Assembly: GCA_017979445.1 (NCBI GenBank) | Contig: CM030708.1 | Span: 31,376,721 to 31,440,720 of the forward strand | From: Akebia trifoliata | Lineage: Eukaryota > Streptophyta > Magnoliopsida > Ranunculales > Lardizabalaceae | Direction of reading: 5' to 3' | DNA length: 64,000 nucleotides | Part shown: one piece after another, positions 48,474 through 59,811 of the stretch | Layout: every line of letters starts with the position of its first letter | Position numbering within the stretch: position 1 is the stretch's first letter | Notes under the pieces: model-generated | The model's database searches: none | Told to the model about the DNA's origin: nothing | Seen by the model: only the letters and a program-made list of their open reading frames with translations | Made by a program: the position numbers and the translations under genes

Positions 48474-48734
48474 TTTTGCCATGTAGACAGCATTCCTATT
48501 TATAGGACCGGGACACTGTATGGGATCTCGACTCTAAAAATGAAGAGTCTATCTGACAGCTTTAGTTTAGGCAGATCATAATGACTGTCCATCAAATTTT
48601 GCCATATGGACAGCATTCCTATCTATAGAAATGCGACATTGTATGGGATCTCGACTCATAAAATGAAGGTCATATTCAAGAGTCTAGCTGACAGCTCAAA
48701 GAGTAGAGCAGATCACAATGACTGTCCATCAATA
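48474..48734. repeat. Tandem duplication of about 123 bp upstream of PLA1
   Basis: A unit beginning TTTTGCCATGTAGACAGCAT (48474) recurs as TTTTGCCATATGGACAGCAT (48597). Both contain GTATGGGATCTCGACTC, CTGACAGCT and AATGACTGTCCATCAA. The second unit is slightly longer. It lies 300-560 bp upstream of the PLA1 start codon. Confidence 0.85.
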
Positions 48735-50084
48735 ATGGAGATTGGGTACCCATAAAAGCTGGGTTTTACTCAGTCATGCTTCTTTGACATGGATGAGTTA
48801 AACCCTAATATGTGTGTATGTTTATAAAATTATAGTTTGTTTGTTTGTAGTTGAATTATATATACATGTTACAATCCCAAAATACCATTTTATATTTGTA
48901 TATAATTTTTCTACTTAAATCATGAATACCTCGAGATCATCAAAATATCGTGTTCATTTTCAGATTGTCTTCTTTTATCTTCGAGTACCTAAAATGATTT
49001 CTTTGATCTACACATCCTCTTTAATCCATCTAATTTAGATCAGGATTTTAAAGTTCGTTTTGATGTCTCATCTTGCCCATGAATGAGACCAAGTAGTTTC
49101 AAACAAAACATCCAATTTATTTTAGTCATCTCTAATGAAATTTAAAACAATGCCAGAGTCAAAATTAACTATGCCTTTGAGACGACTTGTCTATCTATAT
49201 CGTTGGTAGACGATATTGGGGTGACTCAGACGAGTTGTCTCAATCTCTAGATTTAAAACCATGGTTTAGATGACTTATTCCCCTAAAAGGATTTGAACAA
49301 GACCCGAAGTACCACTATTCACTGTCTTGCTAAGGAATCCATGTTGGGATTTGATCTTACACCTACTTTTAAGAGTCTCGAGACCACACACACACACACA
49401 TTCTTGAATAAGTTGATAATCAATTCAAAGTGAAAAACTCATCCTATGACCTCTTTTTTTTGTTTTGACTTGCCTAAGTCGAATAAGAGATAATCACATA
49501 AAGTCACAATTAAAAGAAGTGTAGAATATAATCAAGGATAGAGTCGTGATAATTTGACGCTTTTTTTTGTACACTCCCCTTACAGAATCATAAATCCTTT
49601 ATTTCAGGATACACAAAGACAACGATTTATAATTCTGTGAACTACCAGGTCACAGAACATACTAAAAAGGGCATTAGATTATCATGATTTTTAAGGATAT
49701 AGTAGTATATCTCATTCATTTTAATACCATACATCTTTATCTTCTAACAAAACTTGAATGACTATATGAATTCTATACTTGACGTGGAAATTATATTTTA
49801 TTTAAAATTTGTCGGTTTTCCTTGCAACCCATTACATCAATAAGAAAAAGTATAACATGTGTCATGCTATCTAGAGTTTAATAAAATGGGGTTGATAAGA
49901 CCTTCCTTAAAAAGTCCAATGAAGGCCACCTAGATGTGGTGATCAATTTTTTTAAAATAAGACGCAACGTGACGATATAAAAGAAACGTTCAACCTTGCT
50001 TTTTCCGTCTTTCCAATCGTCCTCTCCAAATTTGTATCTATCTCCATCGTTAGGTAAAGTGGGGTTTTCAAGTAGTTCACATTT
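48735..50084. other. Gene-free DNA
   Basis: No gene or complete element was recognised. A short (CA) microsatellite lies at about 49387. Confidence 0.5.
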
Positions 50085-50625
50085 ATAGTTTGTTTCTTCT
50101 GCACTATAATGTAATATATTTTTGATCCCATGTGGGTATGGATCCTTGGTATCGATTTGTTCTTGTTTTTGTTTTTGTTTTCTACAGTAATAAAATAATG
50201 TTGAAGTGACCTCAAGAGTGTATCTCATATAGCACATCTTGATGTGAAAGTGTGTAGAAATCATAGTTGATTTCATTAAGATACGAATAAAAAAACATCT
50301 ATGGTTCCTATCCATTTTCATGCCAGGATGTGCGGTATGAGGTCCCATATTTTGTGTTTCTTTTACACTATATAATGTAATGTATTTTTAGTCTTATGTG
50401 GGGGCGGATCCTCTGTACGTTTTGATTTTTGTTTTTTCTATTAAGAATAGAATAATGTTGAAGTGATCTCAAGATTGTATCTCATATTGCACATCTTGAC
50501 GTGAAAGTGTGTAGAAGTCATAGATGCTTTTCATTAGGATATGAGTCAAAAAAATATCTATCGTTCCTACCCATTTTCACATCAGGATGTGCGATATGAG
50601 GTCCAATCTTGAGGACAACTCATAG
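50085..50625. repeat. Tandem duplication of about 260 bp carrying two foldback MITE cores (ATAGATG-core family, copies 3 and 4)
   Basis: A block with TTTTTGTTTT, AATAATGTTGAAGTGA, CAAGA.TGTATCTCATAT and CACATCTTGA(T/C)GTGAAAGT occurs at 50085-50350 and again at 50385-50620. In each, CATCTTGACGTGAAAGTGTG pairs with the following CCATTTTCA(C/T).(T/C)CAGGATGTG across a centre with CATAGATGCTTTTC and AT(A/C)TCTATCG. The centre matches the MITEs at 43434 and 46133. A minus-strand open frame across 49878-50348 is an artefact of this repeat. Confidence 0.75.
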
Positions 50626-50645
50626 TAATACTATAGGATTTCTCC

Positions 50646-50925
50646 CATGGGCGGAGTCAGGATTTTACTCATGTGGGGGCAACATAAGTGTCGAAATTTT
50701 TTTGTGAGGGCGAAAAAGATTGTAATTTTTTTTTGTGGGGGCAACATAAAAATTGGAACTTTTTTGTGGGGGCAACTAAGAGTGTAAAACAAATTGTGAG
50801 GGTAATAGCGGCAGATTTCTTTATCCACTACTATTATCTGTCATAATAACTCAGTACTCCACAAAAGGTTTGAAAATTCGTATGGGGGCAAGTGCCCCCA
50901 TTGCCCCCACTCTAAATCCGCCCTT
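50646..50925. mobile_element. MITE with GGGCGGA ends and 9-bp target duplication
   Basis: Direct repeats GATTTCTCC at 50637-50645 and 50926-50934 bracket 280 bp with ends CATGGGCGGAGTCAGG and, reversed, AAGGGCGGATTTAGAG. The interior is a series of GTGGGGGCAA(C/G) units spaced by T-runs, four or five times. A 9-bp duplication is typical of Mutator-like transposons. No coding capacity. Confidence 0.85.
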
Positions 50926-50934
50926 GATTTCTCC

Positions 50935-51724
50935 ACGATAGAGAGAGTGCCACATGGCCAAGATGGCAAAATGACTTCATCAAACTTTGGGAGTTCAGTG
51001 ACAATCCATTTTCAAAGTATTTCAAATGGTTATTTTATTTTATTTTTTCATTTTATTTTTAAATATGATCCACGCCATGAATCCTAAAGGGTTAAGGTGT
51101 TATTTTTTTCGTTCAACATGGCGTGCTCTCGACTACTTGAAAAGTGCTATAGAAAAAACACACTAAATACAAAGGATCCACTCGCATCCCAAATAAGTTT
51201 GTCAATGGATTGGATTGATCCAAAAATTCCAAATTCGTTTTGATAATTGCATCGGATTCAGGTTATTGCTTTGAAAGAGTAAAACCATTCTAAATTTTAG
51301 AATTCGATTGCTTATCTAATCGATATTGTTTATATCCGATACCAACCCAATGCTAACATCCAAAACTTCAATGGAACATTAGCAATCTCCAAAACCATCC
51401 ATTCTTCATAATAACCCTTAAAATAATCTCGTTTATCATTTAATTACAAAAAAGTGGCAATTTGTTTTGTTGTCATTATGCAATGATATTTTCATAAATT
51501 TTATAAAATCTTAAAAATTATTATTATTATTATACAATGATAGTGAACCTTTACTTTGACTAATAACAAAATATAATAATTTTTTAGTAGCTTATAGAAA
51601 AATCTAATAATTGGATCTTTAAACATCAAATAGCATATCTGATCGATTATGGATTGGATTTAGGTTAAATATATATTTATTTTAATATATCCATACCAAT
51701 TTAGCCCCAAACCACATCTATTTT
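50935..51724. other. Gene-free DNA with a word-repeat patch
   Basis: The patch 51196-51724 has GTCAATGGATTGGATTGATC at the left and CAGCCCTGG at the right, with GATTGGATT words in both arms. This is the same style as the elements at 14748, 21173 and 29370. Boundaries are uncertain. Confidence 0.35.
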
Positions 51725-52596
51725 CAGCCCTGGTCCCAAGCTTGGATAAAGGAGGAGAATTACTTGAGATTGGAAGTCGCGCATTTGAGAAAATGTTAAC
51801 ATTTAAATGTCGTCATCTACAGTCTCTAGCAAAAAAATCTTTGATTTTTCTTGAAAAATTCATCATTTTCAAGTTCATCAACCACTATTATAATTACTTC
51901 TAACGTATTCAACATCATCTTTAATCGATCATTTTCATCTCCATCTTACCGGTTATGGAGAACACTTGATGTTCCTAATAAAAAATACCATGTTTTACTT
52001 CCCAAGAATATTACCTTATTCTAGAGGTTTAAAAGCTTGAAGGAGATAGAATCATAAGGTTGAAAATCATAAATTTTTTAACATAAGAGATTGATGATGA
52101 TCGGTTTCAAGAAGCAAAAAACAATTCAAGGAATTTTAACTAGAAATTGGAGAAAAGAGTAATCTAATTTAGAAGATTGAGATCAAGTGTACATCTATCA
52201 ATTTGAAAACACATGGTATTTCAAATTAAATACTCACCCAAACGTGGGTAAGTATGCTTAAATTATCCTTGAAAAAAGTGTGGTTGGTGTATGATTTTAA
52301 AAATCATACGAGTCTAGATAGACTTGTTCAAGTCATCACTTCTATTCATGAACGAGATGAGATGTCATAATTGAGATTTTTCATCTTCTTCTTCTCTTTA
52401 TTTTTTATTCATCAGAGATATGGAGTAAAAATAAATAAAATCGAATCGTATCGGTATGTTTTGTGAATGAGACGACATGCAAAACCCAGATCATGGATTG
52501 ATGTCTTTGATTGATAACATACAAAAGGAAATGTGACTGATAAACTACTTTTATTATAAGAAATAGATATTAAAGAAGTGCAAATATTAGATGGAA

Positions 52597-52829
52597 AGCG
52601 TTCGGAGGCCCTAAAGAGAGCCAAACATTAGAGATTATCCTCACAAAAAATTAGTTAATTCCGAAACTTCTTACCCTACTTTAGAAGTTGTGGACCATTA
52701 GATTTTTGTAAACTAATTTTGATGGGGTTAGAAGTGTAGAGATCATCCTCACCAAAAATCAGCCCATTCTGAAACTTCTAACTTATACATTGAAAAAATG
52801 TGTGATTCTCTTTAGGGCCTTCGAACGCC
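52597..52829. mobile_element. Nested-hairpin MITE, type 1, second copy
   Basis: Ends AGCGTTCGGAGGCCCTAAAG and its near complement ending CGAACGCC match the element at 20478. The interior has AACTTCTTACCC, TTTTGATGGGGTTAGAAGT and CATCCTCACCAAAAATCAGC. It is shorter than copy 1, having lost part of the left hairpin. It is inserted in repeat copy A and absent from copies B and C. Confidence 0.82.
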
Positions 52830-52950
52830 AAACCAAGGGTATAATCAATGTTTTAAAACCAAACAAACTGATACTCCAACAAAGATCAACCAAATCTTAT
52901 AACAAAATCGGTTCAGTCAATGAATCATCAGTAAGTGTGAATCTTATTTA

Positions 52951-53204
52951 ACCCGAGGGGTTAACTCAATGGAAATTCTAACCGATTAGCGGTTAATGCT
53001 AGTAGGTCGTGAGTTTGCTACCCAGTATAAGTATTAATTCCTCAAAGGCCACCCGTGAGGGCATACCCTCACTTACCTGGTGCGTGTGATGTGCAAGTGT
53101 TGCGCGTGCCCTGGGACTGGTCCTTAGACAAGACCATGGTCTATGGACTGGGCAAAGCCCCGGTTTGCTATCTATAAGGATACCCCCGTTATCGAAGAAA
53201 AAAA
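52951..53204 (+). mobile_element. tRNA-derived SINE, full length, 18-bp target duplication
   Basis: Direct repeats AAGTGTGAATCTTATTTA at 52933-52950 and 53205-53222 are identical. The 254-bp element starts ACCCGAGGGGTTAACTCAAT (box-A-like) with box-B-like GGTCGTGAGTTTGCTACC about 60 bp later. It ends AAGGATACCCCCGTTATCG and an A-tail. Identical long target repeats indicate a recent insertion. It is absent from repeat copies B and C. Confidence 0.93.
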
Positions 53205-56200
53205 AAGTGTGAATCTTATTTATAAAATAGAGATTCTATTAAGACTCCAATCCTTCGATTTTAAAAGGATTGCTATGTAATAAGTAAACGTTGGTGTGCC
53301 AATAGAATGATAGGTGGAAGGTCCACTCCACACCCTAAGACTAAAATGAAAGAAGTTTAAATATAGTTTGGTGCTAAAATGAATCTATACGAAAGTGGTG
53401 AGAATATGTCTCTTGTAGTTAGTTGGTCATACTATTTTCATACCTAATGATAAAAAAAGAATGGGAATGGGCAAGTTTTTCCTTTTAAGAACATAATTAA
53501 CCAACTCCAAGGGTAGGATTTAAAACAAGTCGGATATGGTCTGGATATGAGTATGTCCATATCCATATTCGAATTCAAATCCGACTCGGTTCCTACTAGC
53601 TAAAATCATATTTGGACTATTTTACTTTCATTAAATCTTTATAACTTCTATGGTATATATATACAACAATATAATTCAAATATAAAAGGGGTAAATTCTC
53701 AAATAATTACAAAAGTTCTCGGTATTTTCAAACTGTTGCTAATGTTGATAAAGTTATCACGTAATGTTGACAATTTTATTACATTTTGTGATAATTGTGT
53801 CGACAAATACATGTAACACTTTTGGCATTTTTGAAAATTTCGATAATTTTTTGAGAATTTACCCATATATATATATATATATATAAACTTATTAATGATA
53901 CATGGTTGGTTCAATGTATAATACATACAAATCAACAAGATTCTTAATGAAAAAAATTCAAAAATTCAAAAAAATTCAAAAAAAAAGAAAGAAAGGGAAA
54001 CTTATTAATAGTACATGCTTAGTTCAATGTATTCTAGACACAAATCAAAAGGGTAATTAGTGAAAAAATCTTTTAGATTTAAATATCATATCTTTGCCCC
54101 ATCTTCATTCATGTCAAAAAATCTTTGAAAATCTTAAGATATATCCAACTATAACTTCTATTGCATAATATATAGGAAAAAAAATCTAAAGTTGAAACAA
54201 AAAAGGAAACTTAGTAAATGAAACATGCTTGGTTCAATGTACATTACATACAAATCAAGAGAGTTATTAGTGAAAAAATCCTAAGATATCTTTAAGCATT
54301 AAATATCATAGCTATTCTTTATCTATGTATAACTCATTTTCTAAGAAAAGTTTTTCTATATAAAAGCTCCACCATTGTACCCTGAAGTATGGCAATATGG
54401 TTACGAGTTTTGCTCCCCATTTTAGAGGTAGAGAGTCCATTCTTGATCAATTCAATATTATTTCTTATCGATTGTTGTTCGTAGCATTTCATATATCTAT
54501 CTTAGGATAGAAACGAAAATCCGGAGGAGTACTTACCGAGTTAGTCAGCATGTTTTTTGTGTTAGATACTCGAGTTCATCTTCTTATGTTTAACAAATTA
54601 TAAGGTTTTTTAGTGTGTCGAACTCCTAACTTGTGAACTTTCACAAGTTAAGAGTTTAGGTCTCATCTCTTTTGAATTGTGATTTTACCATTAAAAGTTG
54701 TCACAAAATATATTTTCATACGCAAAATGCCATTTAAACCTATTACTATTGTCCTTTGCTGATGTAATTATTAGACATTTTCATAATATAATATATTTCT
54801 CTCACCCCACCTCTATTTTCACTGAAACTTTCACCGAAATAGTTGAATTTCATATTGGAAAAGTAACATAAATACCATCTAAGCCTAAGGTTTTCGTCGA
54901 AAAAATAACATGGTTTGAAAAAGTTTCACTGCAACCGTTGTTTCATCTTTGAGGTTTGAATTGAGATCAACAGAAGAAGATGTAAATTCAAAGAAAAATA
55001 AGATTGAAAATGAAGAAGAAGAAGATTTTCAAACTGAGAAGAAGAAGATTCCAGATGGAGAAGAAGTTTCAAAAGAAGATAGAAAACATAGATATGAAGA
55101 AAAAGAAGATTTCAAATAGAAAAGATGATGTAATTGAAAAATAGGAAAACACCTTTGTAACGAAATATATTATATTTGTATTGTAGCATAATTTATTTGA
55201 AATTTGGTAAAATTCACAAATTTGAGGATTCACTAATATAATTTGTGATTAATTGCATATAAAATTAAATCGACGATTTAATCCAAGATTCACCGATTCA
55301 TTTAAAATGCAATTTGGCTTCCCAAAGTTTCGTGTATAAGACATTAATAAAGTTTACTTCATAATTATGAATAGGCTTCTTTGTAAATATAGTTTGACTT
55401 TTCAGACCGTACCTTGACAACCCTAAAAACCACCTCACCTTTCTTTTTTAATTGCCCCTCGTCCCGTCAAAAAAATTATTTGTTAATGTCGTCTAACCCC
55501 ATAAAAAAAAACTTTCTTAATGATCCCCACATTTCTTTCTTTATGCCCCTCTCACATTCATAAAATGTGCAAACTCAAATGGTATTCAAATCATTGAGAC
55601 GAATGAACTAATCAAACCTACTTAGATAAATAATGCATTCAAGGGTATTTTGTATTATCGATAAATTTATTTTTAATGAGTTCATCAATAAAAAACAAAT
55701 TATTTATATTATTATAATACAATCTTTAATCTAGATTTAATTTGTAGTGTATATGAAAATACACCTATTTCAAAATAAAATGAAAAATACCACTTTTAAA
55801 GCCTCCGAAAATTTTCCAAATTTTTTTTTCGATTTTTTTTCTTTGAATCAATCAAATTGGCACCTTGTTGAATGATAACCGAATCTGAATTTTGTTACTA
55901 TGATAATATCTAACTTTATAAAGATGTCTTATTTATATCATCGTGTCATGCTGAGTCACCACACATCTTTCAGATGTGAAATGTGTCCATGATACATCAC
56001 ATCAATTTAATGTTATTTATTAATTTAATTGACAGCCCTAATCCCAAGTTTGAATAATGGAAGCCAGAGGGTTAAAAAGGTTGGGAATCATTTGAAAAAA
56101 TGTTGACACTTAAATGTCATCATCTACAATCTTAGGGGAAAAAAAAAATCTTTAAAAATATCCATCATTTCAAGCTCATCAACTATTATGGTAATTACTT

Positions 56201-57134
56201 TTAACTTATTCAACATCATTTTTAATCAATCATTTTCAACCCTATCTTTACTGGTTATAGGAAATTCTTGATTTTCTTACCAAAAAAATGTCATGTTTTA
56301 CTTCTTAAGAATATTAATATGTTATTCTAGAGGTTTAAAAGGTTGAAGGAGATAGAATCTTAAGATTAAAAATGATAATTTTTTAAATATAAGAGATTGA
56401 ATATGATTGGTTCCAAGAAGAATCAAGAGATTTTAGCTAGAAATTGAAGACAAGTACACATTTATGGGTTTGAAAACACATGGTATTTGAAATTAAATAC
56501 TCCCCAAAACGGGGAAAGTATGCTTAGATTATCCTTCTAAAAATTGTGGTTGGTGCATGGTTTAAAAAATCATGCGAGATAGACTCGATCGCTCAAGTCA
56601 ACACTCTTGTTCATGAACAAGATGATATGTCATAATCAAGATTTGTCATTTTCTTCTTCTCTTTATTTTTGATTCAGAGACATAAAGTATTAAACAAAAC
56701 TAAACAAAACAAAACACAAAAAAAAAAAAACCTTTTGATTGAGCTTGGTATGTTTTGTGAATGAGATGACATGCAAAACCCAGATTTAAAACCATGGATT
56801 GGTGTCTTTGATTGATAATAACACAAAAGGACACACGAGTAATTAACTATTTTTATAATAAGGGATACATATTAGATTAAAGAAGTGTAAATTAAGATTA
56901 GATAACTAATAAATGGTTAAAATAGTTTTTAAAGGAAAATAATTTAAAAACATAGGGTTATAATCAGTGCCTTAGAAACCAACCAAACCAATAGTCCAAC
57001 CAAGTTCGACTAAAATGAAAGAACTTTTTTGCAGTTTCGTATTTAAACGAGTCTGTTTCATTTCTAATGATAAAAAAGAATGGGCAAGTGTTTCATTTTT
57101 AATTATTTAGGGTTTGTCTAGATCATAACATAAC

Positions 57135-57236
57135 TTTTTTTATTATGGCGGAGTTATCCGAAATTACGTCCGACTAATAGGACCAGAAGGCCAGAGGCTG
57201 AGTCAAGGCGTGTGGTCCCTTCCCCGGGTACGTGCA
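57135..57236 (-). mobile_element. Short SINE fragment with 13-bp target duplication
   Basis: Direct repeats ATCATAACATAAC at 57122-57134 and 57237-57249 bracket about 100 bp. On the minus strand it ends CGGATAACTCCGCCATAATA followed by an A-run, like the 3' ends of the SINEs at 9502 and 52951 (GGATA.CYCCG..AT plus tail). It is probably a 5'-truncated SINE. The same insertion lies at 62290-62392 in the second duplication copy. Confidence 0.7.
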
Positions 57237-57341
57237 ATCATAACATAACCAACTCTAAGAGTCGTTAATAGAAAATGAAGTTTCGAAATTGTCACCTCTT
57301 AAATTATGGCCAGACAAAAAAATAGTTCAAGTTAACGATAG

Positions 57342-57690
57342 TGCATTACAAATGTTTTGTAATGCAAATAGTTTGTGGTGAATGATTTAGTGTAACATTG
57401 CATGGTAACCATTGGGAAATCTCATCCAAATCTTTTCTTGTGATTGGTTGATCTTTGATATTTGTAATAAAAAAATTTATTGTGATTTTGCTAATGATTG
57501 GCGGCTGATTGACGGTACTTTTTGAGCCGCCAATCATTTGCTGAAATTTCTTAAGATTTTATATAGGTGATCCATGCAAAGTTTTTGTAGTGCAAATCAT
57601 TTGCATCGTGTAACCAATCACCAGTAAAATTGATTTCAGAAAATAATTTGCAGCATATATCAAGCAAGGCCTAAGTGGCATATATTTGCC
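57342..57690. mobile_element. Palindrome-rich MITE-like block
   Basis: It starts with GCATTACAAA..TTTGTAATGC. It holds an inner hairpin GATTGGCGGCT...AGCCGCCAATC at about 57497-57537. On the right, GCAAATCATTTGCA-type words echo the left end. It is absent from repeat copy A and present in B and C (62616 to about 62950). Ends are approximate. Confidence 0.5.
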
Positions 57691-58820
57691 CCATCTAAGT
57701 ATAATCAATTTTATGATAGATTTTTCTATGTTATCCAAGAATCGTTGAGAATCAATCGTAAAGATCCAACTTTTATTGCAAAACATGTAGAAAGAAGCAA
57801 AAAATAAATGAAAAAAGGGAACTTATTAATGATACATGCTTGGTTCAATGTATTCTACATACAAATCAAAATAGTTATTAGTGGTAATTATGTCATAAAT
57901 AAATAAAAACTGTTTATCATTAAATATCCAATCTTTGTTGTATCTATATATAATAACTGGTTTTCAATGACAAATTTTTTTATATAAAAAATCCTACCAT
58001 TGTAGCACGAAGTGTGAAAATATGGTTAAAAGTTTTGTTCCCATTTTTAAAGATAGAGAGTTCGTTATCGATTTAGTTTTCCTCCTTTCTGATCATTGTT
58101 CATGTCATTTCATTTATCGATCTTAGGACAGAAATGGAAACCTGGAGAGTTCATCGTGCAGGTTTGTGGTGTCTTTGCATTAGCCATGCATGTTTTAGCT
58201 AATTATTAAAATAAAAGATCGAGTTGAACGACATTGCCAACACGTACGATAACTGTTAGATGAAGCGCGTAACACTCACTCAGTTAAATGAAGTGGGCAA
58301 CTATCAATTATCAGTGCATTAGAGGGTGTGGGTGTGGGCAAGTCACTCTTCTTTTTGAATATTTTCTTCGTAAAGATATGTAACTGGACACGAGTGTGAT
58401 TGTTATTGTAAGTTTAAAATCTTTCTTTCTTAATGCCCCAATATGATTGAGGTTGTCAATCATTCAAATAATCAATCTCTACGAGTCATGTTCAAATGTC
58501 GAGATTGACGATTTATATATATGCACAAGCCAATTGAATTAGCAAACCTACAAGAAACAAATTATGTCTCCCTACCACTATGAATCAGGTTCGTTCTAGA
58601 GTGGCAAACTGCCAAATCAAATTCGAACCTAACACACAGATGAACTAGGTAACATAGCTATAAACTATCAATTAGTTGAAACTCCTATAAATACTAAACT
58701 TACATGGTTTTGGATGACTTTGTTGGAAAGAAATCATTTTTGTATGGGAAACATTTTCCTAACTTAGTGAAGATTTGAGCCTTTTTTTATTTAATGGATT
58801 ACCACCACAGCCTACTTCTA

Positions 58821-59236
58821 AGTTTGACCCCCTGTAGTTTGGCATATTCCATTTTGACCCCCTAATGTTTTGATAATTATGCTTACCTCCCCTTTCACCA
58901 ACAGAGTTAAAATTCTGATGTTATTTACTATTTTACCCTTCTATTTATTGTTATATTTTATTTATACAAAAAAGTTTAAAGCAAAAAAATTAAAGTACAC
59001 CACGTCTAAGCATGCATTGAACTCATTTTTTTCATAGGATATTTTTATTTATAACATTTTAAAAAGGGCAAAACAGTCCTTATAAAAGCAACCTAGCAGT
59101 TAGGTTGATGGCAATTTGATGGAAGGGGGGTGAGTGAACCCTTTAGATAACTATAAGGGGGTAAGTGCAATTATGAAAACATTAGGGGGTCAAAATGGAA
59201 TTATGCCAAATTATAGGGGGTCAAAGTGTAATTTAC
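58821..59236. mobile_element. MITE with long GACCCCCT-type terminal inverted repeats
   Basis: The left arm TTTGACCCCCTGTAGTTTGG, then CATTTTGACCCCCTAATGTT, pairs over about 75 bp with the right arm AACATTAGGGGGTCAAAATG, then CCAAATTATAGGGGGTCAAA. The centre is AT-rich with a polypyrimidine ACCCTTC segment. It is followed by a (CA) microsatellite at 59238-59260. Target duplication not resolved. Confidence 0.85.
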
Positions 59237-59260
59237 CCACACACACACACACACACACAA

Positions 59261-59811
59261 ATTGAAAATCAAATTTTCAAAACGGATGGCTACAAACTAT
59301 TCCACATAACTCCCAAACTTAAAATTGAAATGGGGATTTTTTTTTTTTTTTTTTAAAGTTCCTGAAGCAATGGATCATGTTGTTGGATGCCATAAGTTCA
59401 GCCCAAGGACCGTTAGTGAGGATGAAATCTTTCTAACTTAGAAGGCTTGTCTGACTCTTTCACTAATTGCCCACTCCCAAGCCCAACTTTGTTTGTGCAG
59501 TGCTCTTCTATAATATTTCATTCAAGTTAGGGTTTCAATGGGCCCAACCCAACCGATTTGTAAAATAGCCATGTGCTAATTGGGCCTAAAAATCCTAGTC
59601 AAAATGAAGCCCATCTAATGGCCAGTTTAATGAAAATACCTATGTCCAAGCCCGTAAGTGTCCGAGCCAACCTGCAAATTTTTCTATGTATATTATTAAA
59701 AAATTATCGAGTATTCCTGAGCAATCCAATTGAGATCCATGACGGGCCTAGCTCCGAAGCCCAACTCGGCCCTTAGCATGAATCAAGTAAAATGAGTATT
59801 CCTGAGCAATC
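59261..59811. other. Spacer before the tandem-duplication junction
   Basis: A T-run at 59338-59355 is followed by sequence rich in GGCCCAA/AGCCCAA words (59440-59780). A plus-strand open frame at 59573-59776 is judged spurious. The 19-bp word GAGTATTCCTGAGCAATCC occurs at 59709-59727 and again at 59794-59812, ending at the junction. Confidence 0.6.

Larger units (their letters stand above)
51725..54530 (+). repeat. Segmental repeat, oldest copy (A)
   Basis: From CAGCCCTGGTCCCAAG to AAATCCGGAGGAGT this segment is alignable by eye with 56033-58150 and 61253-63390. It is clearly more diverged than those two are from each other. It is interrupted by the MITE at 52597-52829 and the SINE at 52951-53204, and it lacks the MITE-like block at 57342. 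Three short units (each with ACTTATTAATgATACATG.TTGGTTCAATGTA) recur at about 53886, 54000 and 54200. No coding exon was found. Confidence 0.75.
54569..59811 (+). repeat. 5.24-kb tandem duplication, copy 1
   Basis: The sequence starting CTCGAGTTCATCTTC at 54569 recurs from 59812 with very high identity through at least 64000. The unit holds a GA-rich tract (about 54975-55120), repeat copy B (56033-58150), a short SINE fragment, a palindromic MITE-like block and, near its end, the MITE at 58821-59236. No coding exon was recognised in either copy. Confidence 0.93.

Noticed and set aside
49878..50348. Minus-strand 156-codon frame
   Set aside because: Spans a tandemly duplicated MITE-bearing repeat and matches no protein family.
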